34,442 nucleotides of DNA, taken from an uncultured Clostridia bacterium (GTDB taxonomy: Bacteria; Bacillota; Clostridia; TANB77; CAG-508). Positions 16,478 to 25,333 of this stretch are shown piece by piece. Each line of letters begins with the position of its first letter. Position 1 is the stretch's first letter. Location: NCBI GenBank assembly GCA_948805675.1, contig CAQIBN010000011.1, positions 19,627-54,068 on the forward strand. Reading direction: 5' to 3'. The notes under the pieces were generated by a model. The model was given only the letters and a program-made list of their open reading frames with translations. It did no database searches and had not been told where the DNA came from. The position numbers and the translations under genes were made by a program.

Positions 16478-16762
16478 TTAAATTTTTAATTTTATGAGAA
16501 TTTGCTTAATTTCTTTTAGGTTATACTTTTGTTTATGTTCTTTAATATAGAATGGCTTATTAGCAATTTCATTTACTTTATATTCATAAATAGTAAGAGT
16601 AAATGGATATGTAATTGCATATTCTGTTGGATCAATAAATTGTAAATTAGTAGCCTTTAAATGCTTAATTGTGCCATTTTTAATTGCATAATCATATTCT
16701 TTTATAATTTCTAGTATTTTGGCATTTGGCTCTAATTCTTGTAATATTTCAAATTCAAGCAT
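16478..16762 (-). CDS. Small hypothetical protein upstream of the recombinase
   Basis: A 94-residue protein with no recognised family. The sequence is mixed alpha/beta with a Lys-rich C-terminus. GGAG lies 10 bases before the ATG and sits inside a perfect hairpin (16765-16797), which could mask it. Small genes in this position are common in recombinase-bearing islands, but the function cannot be inferred. Confidence 0.6.
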   Translation of the reverse strand: MLEFEILQELEPNAKILEIIKEYDYAIKNGTIKHLKATNLQFIDPTEYAITYPFTLTIYEYKVNEIANKPFYIKEHKQKYNLKEIKQILIKLKI

Positions 16763-16764
16763 AA

Positions 16765-16797
16765 AAAATATTCTCCTTTCCAGAAAGAGAATATTTT
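16765..16797 (-). promoter_or_regulatory. Hairpin occluding the SD of the 94-residue gene
   Basis: AAAATATTCTC (16765-16775) and GAGAATATTTT (16787-16797) pair perfectly over 11 bp with an 11-base loop. On the minus strand the AAGGAG of the gene straddles the loop and the 3' arm, 2 bases before the ATG, so the fold would block ribosome binding. Confidence 0.5.
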
Positions 16798-16808
16798 AGT
16801 CTTATATA

Positions 16809-16847
16809 CAAAAAAACAACCTACAAACTTTATAGTTCGCAAGTTGT
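16809..16847 (-). terminator. tRNA-Glu intrinsic terminator
   Basis: On the minus strand a 14-bp stem (16847-16834 with 16829-16816, including several G-U pairs) has a 4-base loop and is followed by seven Us. It begins 7 bases after the CCA end of the tRNA. Confidence 0.8.
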
Positions 16848-16854
16848 TATCCTT

Positions 16855-16929
16855 TGGTGACCCGTACGGGAATCGAACCCATGATTTAGCCTTGAGAGGG
16901 CTACGTCTTAACCGCTTGACCAACGGGCC
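16855..16929 (-). tRNA. tRNA-Glu (anticodon CUC)
   Basis: A complete cloverleaf on the minus strand: acceptor GGCCCGT paired with ACGGGTC, discriminator A and encoded CCA (16857-16855). The anticodon stem TAGCC/GGCTA has loop CTCTCAA (anticodon CTC at 16896-16894), and the T-loop is TTCGATT. It closely resembles Bacillota tRNA-Glu. The CUC anticodon reads GAG only, so it must be an accessory to a UUC isoacceptor elsewhere. It has its own promoter and terminator. Confidence 0.9.
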
Positions 16930-16932
16930 ATT

Positions 16933-16966
16933 AAAAAGTGTACTTATTATTTATAACACACTTTTT
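16933..16966. repeat. Inverted repeat overlapping the tRNA-Glu promoter
   Basis: AAAAAGTGT (16933-16941) and ACACTTTTT (16958-16966) flank 16 bases that contain the -10 element. It may also serve as the mrnC 3' hairpin. Confidence 0.4.
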
Positions 16967-16979
16967 ATATTTTCGTCAA
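16950..16979 (-). promoter_or_regulatory. tRNA-Glu promoter
   Basis: TTGACG (16974-16979) and TATAAA (16950-16955) on the minus strand are 18 bases apart, about 20 bases upstream of the mature tRNA 5' end. Confidence 0.5.
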
Positions 16980-16983
16980 TATT

Positions 16984-17379
16984 TTATACACACATATTTA
17001 AAATTTCTTTTAACCTACTGTCTTTTTTAGTTAGATATAAATATCCAATCAGTGCTTCAAAAGCTGTTGAATACATATAATCTTCTACATTTGCATTTTT
17101 AGGTAAGTGATGATTTTCTGCATTTCTACCTCTTCTTACTATGTCTTTTTCCTCTTCTGTTAGATTTACATCTATTTTCTTTAATATATCTGCTTGTGCT
17201 TTTGCCTTTACATATTTTATTGATTCTATATGTAATTTATGTGGTTTTAATTTTGTTTTATTTATTAACCTTGTCCTTATAAATAATTCATACACACTAT
17301 CTCCAACATACGCCCAAGTAAGTGGTGATAATAAATTAACATCTACTTCATTTTTTTCTCTTTCTATTAACTCTATCAA
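16984..17379 (-). CDS. mrnC: Mini-ribonuclease III
   Basis: A 131-residue RNase III-like enzyme lacking the double-stranded RNA-binding domain; it matures 23S rRNA in Bacillota. Conserved segments are LTWAYVGDSVYELFIR (active-site Asp), RRGRNA and AFEALIGYLYL (active-site Glu). The start is TTG at 17379, chosen because AGGAGG lies 5 bases before it. The stop codon of the +1 frame of rbgA (17391-17389) overlaps this SD, so translation is probably coupled to completion of rbgA. Confidence 0.93.
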   Translation of the reverse strand: MIELIEREKNEVDVNLLSPLTWAYVGDSVYELFIRTRLINKTKLKPHKLHIESIKYVKAKAQADILKKIDVNLTEEEKDIVRRGRNAENHHLPKNANVEDYMYSTAFEALIGYLYLTKKDSRLKEILNMCV

Positions 17380-17388
17380 ATTTACCTC

Positions 17389-18310
17389 CTATATTTTAGC
17401 TACTTCTAAAGTTATTTTTCCCAACTTTCCGCTTCTAAACTCATCTAATAATATTCCAGATATTTTTTCATCATTAATTCTTCCGTCCAGAAAGAATTGC
17501 TCCTCTTTTTTTTGCAATAAGACTCATCATTTCATATATTTTATCATTTTCTTCTATATCTTGTTTCATTATATTATCTAATTCTTGTTTATCTATTTTA
17601 TATCTTTCTATAACATTATTCGAATAATTTTCTATTAAATATTTTAAAAGCCTATATGCTACTTCAACTTTTTCTAATATATCGTCTTTTATTGTTCCTG
17701 TATATGCTAAATTAAGTGCAACTTCTTCTGATTCAAATTTTGGCCAAAGTACACCTGGTGTATCCATTAATTCTATTCCATCTGCTAATCTAATCCATTG
17801 TTTTTGTCTTGTAACACCTGGTCTATTACCCACTTGTGCTGAAGATTTTTTAGTTATACGATTAATAAAAGAAGATTTTCCTACATTTGGTATTCCAAGA
17901 ATTAATACTCTAACAGATTTTCCTATTCTTCCTTTATTTATATATTTTTCTTGATTTTGTTTAGCTATATTTTTTATTTCTAAGATTACTTCATTTATTC
18001 CTTTTCCACTATTTGCATCTGTTATTATTGCAGAAATCCCTTGTTTGTTAAAATATTTTACCCATTTTTTTGTCTCTATCTCATTTGCTAAATCACTTTT
18101 ATTTAATACCATTATTTTTTTCTTTTCTTTTGTATATTCTCTTACATCTGGATTTTGACTAGATATAGGTATTCTTGCATCTAAAACTTCCACTACTATA
18201 TCTATTAATTTTAAATCTTCTATAATCTGTCTTTTGGTTTTTGCCATATGGCCTGGATACCAGTTAATGTTGACTTTTGGAACCACCTTATTTTCTTCTT
18301 TATTTGTCAT
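17389..18310 (-). CDS. rbgA: Ribosome biogenesis GTPase RbgA (YlqF), requires +1 frameshift at CGG
   Basis: RbgA is a circularly permuted GTPase needed for late 50S assembly. The motif order is permuted: G4 (VLNKSDLA), then G1 (GIPNVGKSSF), then G3 (DTPGVLWPKF). The 0 frame ends at GRKN, residue 278, immediately after CGG (17485-17483) and two more codons. In the +1 frame it continues with SGGRINDEKISG, LLDEFRSGKLGKITLE and stops at TAG 17391-17389. This recovers the conserved C-terminus (SGK-LG-ITLE) and a product of about 306 residues. The gene is intact otherwise and essential or nearly so in relatives. A second CGG at 17429-17431 is out of frame (AGC-GGA) in the corrected reading. Confidence 0.9.
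17483..17485 (-). other. In-frame CGG at +1 frameshift site (rbgA)
   Basis: Minus-strand codons read GGA CGG AAG AAT TAA in the 0 frame. Homology requires GGA-(C)-GGA AGA. This is the only one of the five sites where the preceding codon ends in A rather than T. Confidence 0.85.
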
Positions 18311-18324
18311 TCAAATCACTTCCT

Positions 18325-18978
18325 TTATTCAACTTGATTAGCAAATTTATATATAGGTATTCCTCCATTATCTTGCCAATCTACTTACAATCTATCAAAT
18401 TCATTACATCTAAATTCATTTAATTTATTATAATCTTCCTATTCCATTCTAAAATTTAGGGCTTCTAAATTCAAATCAATGTGTTCTATTTTATTTGCTT
18501 TAGTAATAGGCAACAATTTTTTCTCATATATATAATAGTTTAAAAGAATCTGATTTTGGGTTTTGTTATATTTATTTGCTAATTCAACTAATAATGAATA
18601 ATTATGATTAGCCGTTCTATTTCTTCTAAACGGTTGATAATTTAAAAATAAAATATTATGATTTTTACAATAATCTAAAATTCCAACATCTTCATTTTGT
18701 TTACATTCTAAATTATATAACCCTTCAAAAGAAAATAAATCAATATTTAATTCCTCAACTATCATTTTTAATTGTTCAATATTTAATTTACTTGCACTTA
18801 TATTTTTACTTTTACCACTGCTTACTAATCTTTTTAATTGATTATAACTATCTTTCAAAGGAATTTTACTAGCTTTTGGGGTATGTAATAATATACTATC
18901 TGCATATTCTATACCTAAAATCTTTAAATATTTATCTAGTTGTTCCTCTATATCTTCTACTTTTTCTATAAAAAATAC
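18325..18978 (-). pseudogene. Aldo/keto reductase pseudogene (N-terminal truncation, two internal stops)
   Basis: One minus-strand frame gives the C-terminal two thirds of an aldo/keto reductase. It contains VEDIEEQLDKYLKILGIEY, SILLHTPK, SSGKSKNISASKLN, LDYCKNHNILFLNYQPF, NYYIYEKKLLPITKANKIEHI, then TAG (18441-18439) and TAA (18387-18385). The same frame then reads VDWQDNGGIPIYKFANQVE before the final TAA at 18327-18325. The NADP-barrel start with the catalytic Asp and Tyr is missing. Three independent lesions show ordinary decay, unlike the CGG-interrupted genes. Its CGG triplet at 18612-18614 is out of frame (ACG-GCT). Confidence 0.8.
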
Positions 18979-19082
18979 TTACTATTACTTAAATTCTTGT
19001 TTATTATATCATATATAAAAAGAAATGTCATTAATAATGCCAGCAAAAAGTCTTCATATATGATAAACAGTCATTATTCAGA

Positions 19083-19111
19083 TTGACTTAATATATATTT
19101 ATAAGTATAAT
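19083..19111 (+). promoter_or_regulatory. rluD promoter (apparently leaderless transcript)
   Basis: TTGACT (19083-19088), a 17-base spacer and a perfect TATAAT (19106-19111). The expected +1, about 7 bases later, coincides with the ATG at 19118. Confidence 0.75.
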
Positions 19112-19117
19112 ATTATC

Positions 19118-20023
19118 ATGAAAATATTAATTGTAGAAGAAAAATTTAATGAAAAAAAGCTAAGTAATTTTTTACTTAGTAAATTTAATGGATTAACTAA
19201 TAATACTATTTACAAAGCTTTAAGAAAAAAAGATATTAGAATTAATAATGTAAAAGTTAATGAAAATGTCATACTACATACAGGAGATGAAGTAAAAATA
19301 TTTATTGTAGATGAACTTTTATTTAAATTCACCCCTATATCTTTTGAAACTATTTATGAAGATGACAATATTGTTTTAGTTAATAAGCCTATTAATATAG
19401 AAGTAACTGGTGAAAACTCCCTAACTTCTTGTATTCAAAAAATTTACAAAGAAAAAGGAATTAAATATATCGAACCTTGCCACAGATTAGATAGAAATAC
19501 TAGTGGTCTTATTTTATTTGCCAAAAACGAAGAATCTTTAAACGAGCTACTTAACATGTTTAAAGAAAATAAAATAGAAAAACATTATCGTACAATAACC
19601 TATGGTATTCCCAGAAAACAATACGAGTATTTAGTAGCTTATTTATTTAAAGATACAAAAAAATCTCTAGTATATATTTCTAATGATAGAAAAAAAGGAT
19701 ATCAAGAAATAAAAACCTCATATAATCTAATTTCTTGTGATAAAAAAAATAATTTGGCTCTTTTAGATATTCAGTTACATACTGGTAGAACACATCAAAT
19801 TAGAGCACATCTTGCACACATTGGATATCCAATTTTAGGTGATGGAAAATATGGAATAAATAAAATTAATAAAGGTTTTCATATAACTACTCAAATGTTA
19901 TGTAGTTATAGTATTACTTTTCATATAAATTCATCATATAAAAAATTAAGATATTTAGATGATAAAACATTTTGCTTAAATAAATTGCCTTTTAATTTAA
20001 AGGAGGTAAATTTTAATGTTTAG
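19118..20023 (+). CDS. RluD-family pseudouridine synthase
   Basis: A 301-residue enzyme of the RluA/RluC/RluD family that isomerises uridines in rRNA (or tRNA). An N-terminal S4-like RNA-binding domain (residues 1-70) precedes the catalytic domain with Asp125 in CHRLDRNTSGL. The LHTGRTHQIRAHL motif is near residues 225-240. Target site cannot be assigned. No SD is present before the ATG; the promoter places +1 at the ATG, suggesting a leaderless message. The end overlaps traX by 8 bases, and the traX SD lies inside this gene, so the two are translationally coupled. Confidence 0.9.
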   Translation: MKILIVEEKFNEKKLSNFLLSKFNGLTNNTIYKALRKKDIRINNVKVNENVILHTGDEVKIFIVDELLFKFTPISFETIYEDDNIVLVNKPINIEVTGENSLTSCIQKIYKEKGIKYIEPCHRLDRNTSGLILFAKNEESLNELLNMFKENKIEKHYRTITYGIPRKQYEYLVAYLFKDTKKSLVYISNDRKKGYQEIKTSYNLISCDKKNNLALLDIQLHTGRTHQIRAHLAHIGYPILGDGKYGINKINKGFHITTQMLCSYSITFHINSSYKKLRYLDDKTFCLNKLPFNLKEVNFNV

Positions 20024-20690
20024 TAGTTTTTCTTTAAAAGTAATTGCTGTTATTTGTATGCTTTGTGACCATTTTGGAGATGCTATAATAAAGCAATTTT
20101 CCTTTTTTAATGTAATTGGTAGAATCGCTTTCCCTATTTTTGCTTTTCAAATAACAGAAGGTTATATACATACAAAGAATTTGAAAAAGTATTTTAAAAG
20201 GCTTATTATTTTCGCTATATTATCTCAGATACCCTTTATGCTTTTTTTATCTACATTTACATCACCTTTTATTTTAAATATATTTTTTACTTTATTATTT
20301 GGATTAATTTCAATTTATATATATAATAAAATACCTAATAAATTCTTATCAATTATTATTGGAATTATTATATCTATAATTGCAGAGATTATTAATGTAG
20401 ATTATGGTGCATGGGGTGTAATTATTATAATGATTTTTTATATATTCAAAGATAAGAAAGTTATTATTAGTTTATTATATATCTTATCTTGCTTTATAAA
20501 ATATTTACCTTATTTACTGAAATATAATTTTCATCATATATATTTATTACTATTATTTGGTACAGCATTTTCTATATTCTTTATTATTGCTTATAATGGC
20601 AAACAAGGAAAAAAAATAAAATACTTTCTTTATATATTTTATCCTTTTCATATGCTTATTTTATATTTTATAAACGTTGCTCTTATTTAG
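20016..20690 (+). CDS. TraX-family integral membrane protein
   Basis: A 224-residue protein with about 7-8 hydrophobic segments. The start (LKVIAVICMLCDHFGDA, then IGRIAFPIFAFQITEGY) matches the TraX family, named after the F-pilin N-acetyltransferase but widespread in Clostridia as chromosomal membrane proteins of unknown substrate. The strong SD AAAGGAGG lies within the end of rluD, 9 bases before the ATG. The stop codon falls in the loop of the terminator hairpin. Confidence 0.85.
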   Translation: MFSSFSLKVIAVICMLCDHFGDAIIKQFSFFNVIGRIAFPIFAFQITEGYIHTKNLKKYFKRLIIFAILSQIPFMLFLSTFTSPFILNIFFTLLFGLISIYIYNKIPNKFLSIIIGIIISIIAEIINVDYGAWGVIIIMIFYIFKDKKVIISLLYILSCFIKYLPYLLKYNFHHIYLLLLFGTAFSIFFIIAYNGKQGKKIKYFLYIFYPFHMLILYFINVALI

Positions 20691-20710
20691 CAACGTTTAT
20701 TTTATTTTGT
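20670..20710 (+). terminator. Terminator of the rluD-traX operon
   Basis: A perfect 12-bp stem (20670-20681 with 20689-20700) with a 7-base loop is followed by TTTATTTTGTT. The last codons and stop of traX are inside the hairpin. Confidence 0.8.
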
Positions 20711-20914
20711 TACATTAATAGTAATTCATATTTATCTATAACTAGTAAGATAATACATTTATAAAAAGCTTCTACTATATATATTCTATCTAAGATAAAG
20801 TAAATATTTTATAATTACACTCTTTTACAAAGACTTTGTATTAAATTTATATTTAGGAATAACAATAAACAACTAAACAATTAACTAAAACAAAGCTATT
20901 CTCTATTCTCTTTT

Positions 20915-21853
20915 TTAATTAATACTAAAATTAATTCCTCTTGCTACAACACTTCCCATATTTTCTATTAAATCATCAATTTCTTTTGGTGTTACAATCA
21001 TATTAAAATCATTTGGAATTAATGCACTTTTTATTTCTTCATAATTATCTTGTTCTTTTAAATTATTCAAATAATCATTTGACTTTGCTTCTTGTTGTAA
21101 TTTTGTAATAAATAAATCTAAGCAATCTTCTGTAATTGTAGCTAAATCTACTACCATTGGAACCCCTATTGCAATTACTGGTATTCCAAGTGTATCATTA
21201 CTTAATTCTTTTCTTTTATTACCAACTCCTGCACCAGGTACAATTCCTGTATCTGCAATTTGAATAGTACTACTAATTCTTTGTATGCTTTTTGATGCTA
21301 AACTATCTATTACAATAAGTAGATTTGGTTTTATATTATCTACAATTCCTTTAATAATTTCTAAAGTTTCGATACCAGTTGTTCCAAGAACGCCTGGTGA
21401 AATAGCACTAACAGCTCTTGTCCCTTCTTTAAGATATTGTGGAGCATATGTTAATAAATGTCTTGTTACATCTACTTCTGAAACTACTTTTGGCCCTAAT
21501 GCATCTGGTGTAACTTCTGCATTTCCAAGTCCAACAATTAATATTCCATCTTCTTTTTTTATATGCTTGTCTATTAACTTTTTTAATTCTCTTGTTACAC
21601 TCTCTGATGCTTTTTGTATATCATCTTCTGTTGCTATTTTTAAATTTTTAATATCTATAGTAATATATTCTCCTTGTGGTTTTCCTATTGCCTCTTCTCC
21701 TTGTTTATCTAAAACTATAACTTTTGATACCTTTATGTTCTCTCCATCTTGTGTTTCTTCTGCTTTAATACCTGGAATTTCATTTTCTATTTTATTTGCC
21801 TTTTTATAAATATCTCTTCTTTCATCTGCCATATCTGTTCTAAAATTATACAT
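20915..21853 (-). CDS. gpr: Spore germination endopeptidase GPR
   Basis: GPR is the atypical aspartate protease that degrades small acid-soluble proteins (SASPs) during spore germination. It is made as a zymogen that cleaves its own N-terminus. About 312 residues long, it shows the family segments NFRTDMADERRDIYKKA, ILIVGLGNAEVTPDALGPKV, SAISPGVLGTTGIETLEI and PNLLIVIDSLASKS. The start ATG at 21853 follows GAGG by 6 bases; a longer GTG start overlaps that SD. It indicates a spore-forming organism or recent ancestor. holA lies upstream; in many Clostridia rpsT lies between holA and gpr, but here the 104-base gap has no room for it. Confidence 0.93.
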   Translation of the reverse strand: MYNFRTDMADERRDIYKKANKIENEIPGIKAEETQDGENIKVSKVIVLDKQGEEAIGKPQGEYITIDIKNLKIATEDDIQKASESVTRELKKLIDKHIKKEDGILIVGLGNAEVTPDALGPKVVSEVDVTRHLLTYAPQYLKEGTRAVSAISPGVLGTTGIETLEIIKGIVDNIKPNLLIVIDSLASKSIQRISSTIQIADTGIVPGAGVGNKRKELSNDTLGIPVIAIGVPMVVDLATITEDCLDLFITKLQQEAKSNDYLNNLKEQDNYEEIKSALIPNDFNMIVTPKEIDDLIENMGSVVARGINFSIN

Positions 21854-21957
21854 AAAAAACCTCACTTTCTTGTCTTATTTTTTGAAGAAAGAGAGATTTT
21901 TATTCGTATTATTTTATTGTTCTTTCCAATCCTATTTAAATAAAGGATTTTTTTAAT

Positions 21958-22980
21958 TTATTTACTACAATATCTACACAATATCGATTCTAAACCTATA
22001 TTTATATCAATTAATCCAATTTTATAATTTGCATCTAAATCTATTAACTCTTCTATTATTTTCTTTAATTCTACTTCTTTAAAATAATCTGCTTGTTTTT
22101 TATATTTATTTATTAAAAACATTTGATTTGATTTTAATTTCATACTTTCTGCAAGATTTCTATTATATTTTACTGCAAGTTTCAATAAATATAACTTTTT
22201 AAAATGATTATATAATGTAATTAAAATCTTTTGTATTGGCTCTTTATTATATATAAGACCTTTAAGAGTTGATATTGCAGATGTTATATCTTTTCTCCCC
22301 AGTTCACCTGTTAAATCAAATATAACACTATCTATTTGTTTTATTGCAAGCTTATCTATAGCACTTTTATCTATACTCCCATTTTCACCAACATATTCAA
22401 TAAGTTTTCTTATTTCATTTATTAAGTCTTGCATAGAAGTACCACAAATCTCAATTAAATACATTAATGTATTTTCATCCACATTAACTTTATAAGCATT
22501 ACATATTGCCTTTAATCTTTTTGCAATTTGCACAGGTTTTAATTTTTCAAAATTACATACTTCCCCATATTTCTCAATCGTTTTATATAATTCTATTTTA
22601 TCTGCTTGTTTTTCTATAAAAACTATTACTGTTGTTTCATTTATTATTTCTATATTTTCTGCTATATACTCACTTATTTTTTTTTGAATTATTGTATTTT
22701 TTGCTTCTTTTTTCTTAGCTTCTTTCTTAAATATGCCTGTATCTCTTGCTATAATTAACTTCTTTTCATATCCAAATGCAGGTGTACTTATATCTGACAC
22801 TATATTTTCTATATTAGATTCATCTATTTTTATAAAATTAATTCCATTTACCAATTCTCCAAAATTACTCTTAATTTTTTTTAAGCAATTTTCTAGTATA
22901 AAAATTTCTTCTCCATATAATAAATATACACCTTTTAGTTTTCCAGATTTTAAATCTTTTTCTATTGTTTCTACTGACAT
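21958..22980 (-). CDS. holA: DNA polymerase III subunit delta
   Basis: A 340-residue clamp-loader delta subunit that opens the beta sliding clamp. The N-terminus (LKGVYLLYGEEIFILENCL) is typical of Bacillota HolA. Degenerate AAA+ modules and a helical C-terminal collar domain follow (KKLYLLKLAVKYN). Length and the holA-gpr gene order agree with the assignment. A weak SD (AAGGA) lies 11 bases upstream. Confidence 0.9.
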   Translation of the reverse strand: MSVETIEKDLKSGKLKGVYLLYGEEIFILENCLKKIKSNFGELVNGINFIKIDESNIENIVSDISTPAFGYEKKLIIARDTGIFKKEAKKKEAKNTIIQKKISEYIAENIEIINETTVIVFIEKQADKIELYKTIEKYGEVCNFEKLKPVQIAKRLKAICNAYKVNVDENTLMYLIEICGTSMQDLINEIRKLIEYVGENGSIDKSAIDKLAIKQIDSVIFDLTGELGRKDITSAISTLKGLIYNKEPIQKILITLYNHFKKLYLLKLAVKYNRNLAESMKLKSNQMFLINKYKKQADYFKEVELKKIIEELIDLDANYKIGLIDINIGLESILCRYCSK

Positions 22981-23212
22981 ATTTTTCTATTTCCTTATAT
23001 AAATATTTAGGTTTTTTACATTAGATTTACCTATAAACTCATGTAAATATTTTAATAGCAAAATATTATTTATATTAACATTATTGGCTTTTTTATTGAT
23101 AATAGATATATTTTTTAAATTAGATCTCTACCTTTTAAGTACTTATATTTAAAATTTTATCTTTTATCTATTAGTATTATTTTCACTACATTATAACAAA
23201 ATAATTTAAAAT

Positions 23213-25231
23213 TTATGAATTTTTTAATATAATTCTAAATACCTCTGCAACACTCCAAGCTTGAGCAAAAGCACCTTTTGAAACATGTGGTTTCTTTGAA
23301 TCATAAATCTCAGAAATACTTCCTACTGTACGTCCACTTTCTATTTCTTTGATAAAAGTATTTGTTACATTGTTTACAAATTCTTTATATTGTTTTTCCA
23401 ATTGATTCTTTTTAGTTTTTGTTTTTGTATTTTTTATCATATTTTTAAATGCATCATTATATACTCCTAAAAGCCATGTCCATGTTATTCCTTGATGATA
23501 ACTCATATCTCTTTTTAAACTATTTCCTTCATATACATCTGTATAATTCTCTTCTCCTTGTGCTAATGTTTTTAATCCATAATCATTAAGGAGTTTATCT
23601 GTTGTAACCTTAAAAATATCTGATGCTAATTTTGAATCAGCATCAATTACTTGATAAGATAAACTAAGTGCAAATAATTGATTTGGTCTAATTTTTGAAT
23701 CCCCTATTACATCATATAAACATTTTTGCTTTTTATTATAAAACTTTTCATTAAAAGACTTTTTACATTTCTCTGCCATATCTCCATATTGTTTTGCATA
23801 TTTTTTATCAAACAATTTATCTGTTAATTCTTCCATTATTTTTAAAGCATTATACCACATACTATTTATTTCTACTGGTTTACCATTTCTAGGAGTAACA
23901 GCAAAATCACCAATTTTTACATCCATCCATGTATTTTGTGTCTCTTCAGTTCCAGACACAATTAAATAATCTTCATCCAAATATATATTATTATTATCAA
24001 CATTAATCCCTTGTGTATATGAATAAATAATTTTAACTAAAACATCATAAAAGTTTTCCTTAATAAATTCATAATCTTTAGTATATTCTATATATTTTTT
24101 TATCTGTTCAAATAAAAGTAATGAACTATCAACACTATTATATAATGGTCTATTATCATATTCAGAGTATCCATTTGGTACTAATCCATATTTTATATCT
24201 CTAGTAATTGTTAATAAAACTTCTTTAGCTATATCAAATCTCTTAGGTAATAAAAGTAACCCTTCAAAAGAAATAAGTATATCCCTTCCCCAATCTAAAA
24301 ACCAAGGATATCCTGCAATTACTGTATGTAATCCAAAGCTTGGCCTATATACAATAAAATTATCTGATGCTATAATATAATCTTTTATTAACTTTTTTGT
24401 CCTTATTGTATTTTCATCTATCAAATCTGATTTTTTTACCAATTCATCTATTCTCTTTTTCTCTTTTTTTATTATATCTTCTGCATCTATTTCTTCAATA
24501 TTTTCCTCTAAAGAACATACAAAAGTTAACTTCTTATTTTCTTTTGGTAATAAACTAATCTCATATCTACCTGGAACTAAATGATTTTCTTCTGGATAAA
24601 ATCCTCTTTTTTCTTCTTCTATATAAAACATATTTTTAAAATTATCATTATAATGTTGTATATACTTTCCTTCAGACATATTAATATATATTGGAAATTC
24701 AGAATATTCATCTATACATAATTTTAATTTTGTTCCTTCACATTTTTGTATTAAATTAAAATTATGATTTGTACTCATTGTATGAAAATCTCTGTAATTC
24801 ATTATAGGTGCTAGAATTAATTTTGTATTATAATTACCATTTTTTATTTCATACAAAATAGTTACTGTATTTTTTCCATATTCCATACAAATACTTTTTT
24901 TTACTTTAGTATCTCTTACTTTATAATTAAATACTGGTATAATATCTTTCTCAAAATTCTGTTCATATTTATAACCATCTGAAATATAATTTTGGCATAC
25001 ATTTGTATACAGATTATATTTATCATTTTCAATTTCTATTGACTCATCTACTTTAGATAATATTAGAAATCTTTTTGCAGGTGGAGTTAACGGTGCTATT
25101 AATAACCCATGATACTTTCTTGTATTACTACCAATTATTGTAGAACTAGCATATCCACCTATACCATTTGTAATAATCCATTCCTTTTTTAAGCCTTTTT
25201 CTAAATTCATGTATTTTTTTCCATATTTCAT
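23213..25231 (-). CDS. Glycogen debranching enzyme (amylo-alpha-1,6-glucosidase family)
   Basis: A 672-residue protein with an N-terminal beta-rich domain (EWIITNGIGGYASSTIIGSNTRKYHGLLIA, residues ~13-42) followed by the (alpha/alpha)6-barrel glucosidase domain. Recognisable barrel segments are AGYPWFLDWGRDILISFEGLLLL, the TWMDVKIGD loop and DMSYHQGITWTWLLG near the C-terminus. It removes alpha-1,6 branches during glycogen breakdown, in the cytosol. SD GGAGG lies 9 bases before the ATG. Neighbouring yvcK is linked to central carbon control. No glycogen synthesis genes are visible here. Confidence 0.9.
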   Translation of the reverse strand: MKYGKKYMNLEKGLKKEWIITNGIGGYASSTIIGSNTRKYHGLLIAPLTPPAKRFLILSKVDESIEIENDKYNLYTNVCQNYISDGYKYEQNFEKDIIPVFNYKVRDTKVKKSICMEYGKNTVTILYEIKNGNYNTKLILAPIMNYRDFHTMSTNHNFNLIQKCEGTKLKLCIDEYSEFPIYINMSEGKYIQHYNDNFKNMFYIEEEKRGFYPEENHLVPGRYEISLLPKENKKLTFVCSLEENIEEIDAEDIIKKEKKRIDELVKKSDLIDENTIRTKKLIKDYIIASDNFIVYRPSFGLHTVIAGYPWFLDWGRDILISFEGLLLLPKRFDIAKEVLLTITRDIKYGLVPNGYSEYDNRPLYNSVDSSLLLFEQIKKYIEYTKDYEFIKENFYDVLVKIIYSYTQGINVDNNNIYLDEDYLIVSGTEETQNTWMDVKIGDFAVTPRNGKPVEINSMWYNALKIMEELTDKLFDKKYAKQYGDMAEKCKKSFNEKFYNKKQKCLYDVIGDSKIRPNQLFALSLSYQVIDADSKLASDIFKVTTDKLLNDYGLKTLAQGEENYTDVYEGNSLKRDMSYHQGITWTWLLGVYNDAFKNMIKNTKTKTKKNQLEKQYKEFVNNVTNTFIKEIESGRTVGSISEIYDSKKPHVSKGAFAQAWSVAEVFRIILKNS

Positions 25232-25250
25232 TTGTTATTTCCTCCATCTA

Positions 25251-25327
25251 CTGAAAAGTTGTCGAAGGAGCTACAAAAGGGGTCTGGACATTTTGGCAAC
25301 CTTTCGCAACTTTTGACAACTTTTCAG
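25251..25327. mobile_element. Palindromic element (MITE/REP-like candidate)
   Basis: A 77-base element with perfect 13-bp terminal inverted repeats (25251-25263 and 25315-25327). The interior is GC-richer than its surroundings and contains GGGGTCTGGACA and three related CAAC-TTT(T/C) motifs. It fits exactly between the debranching gene and yvcK. Structure is seen; mobility is inferred and depends on finding further copies in the genome. Confidence 0.5.
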
Positions 25328-25333
25328 CACTCT

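Noticed and set aside
17500..17515. Slippage at the A8 run in rbgA as the cause of its frame change
   Set aside because: Shifting at the A-run would replace KRGAILSG by unrelated residues; the family sequence is kept in the 0 frame up to the CGG about 20 bases later.
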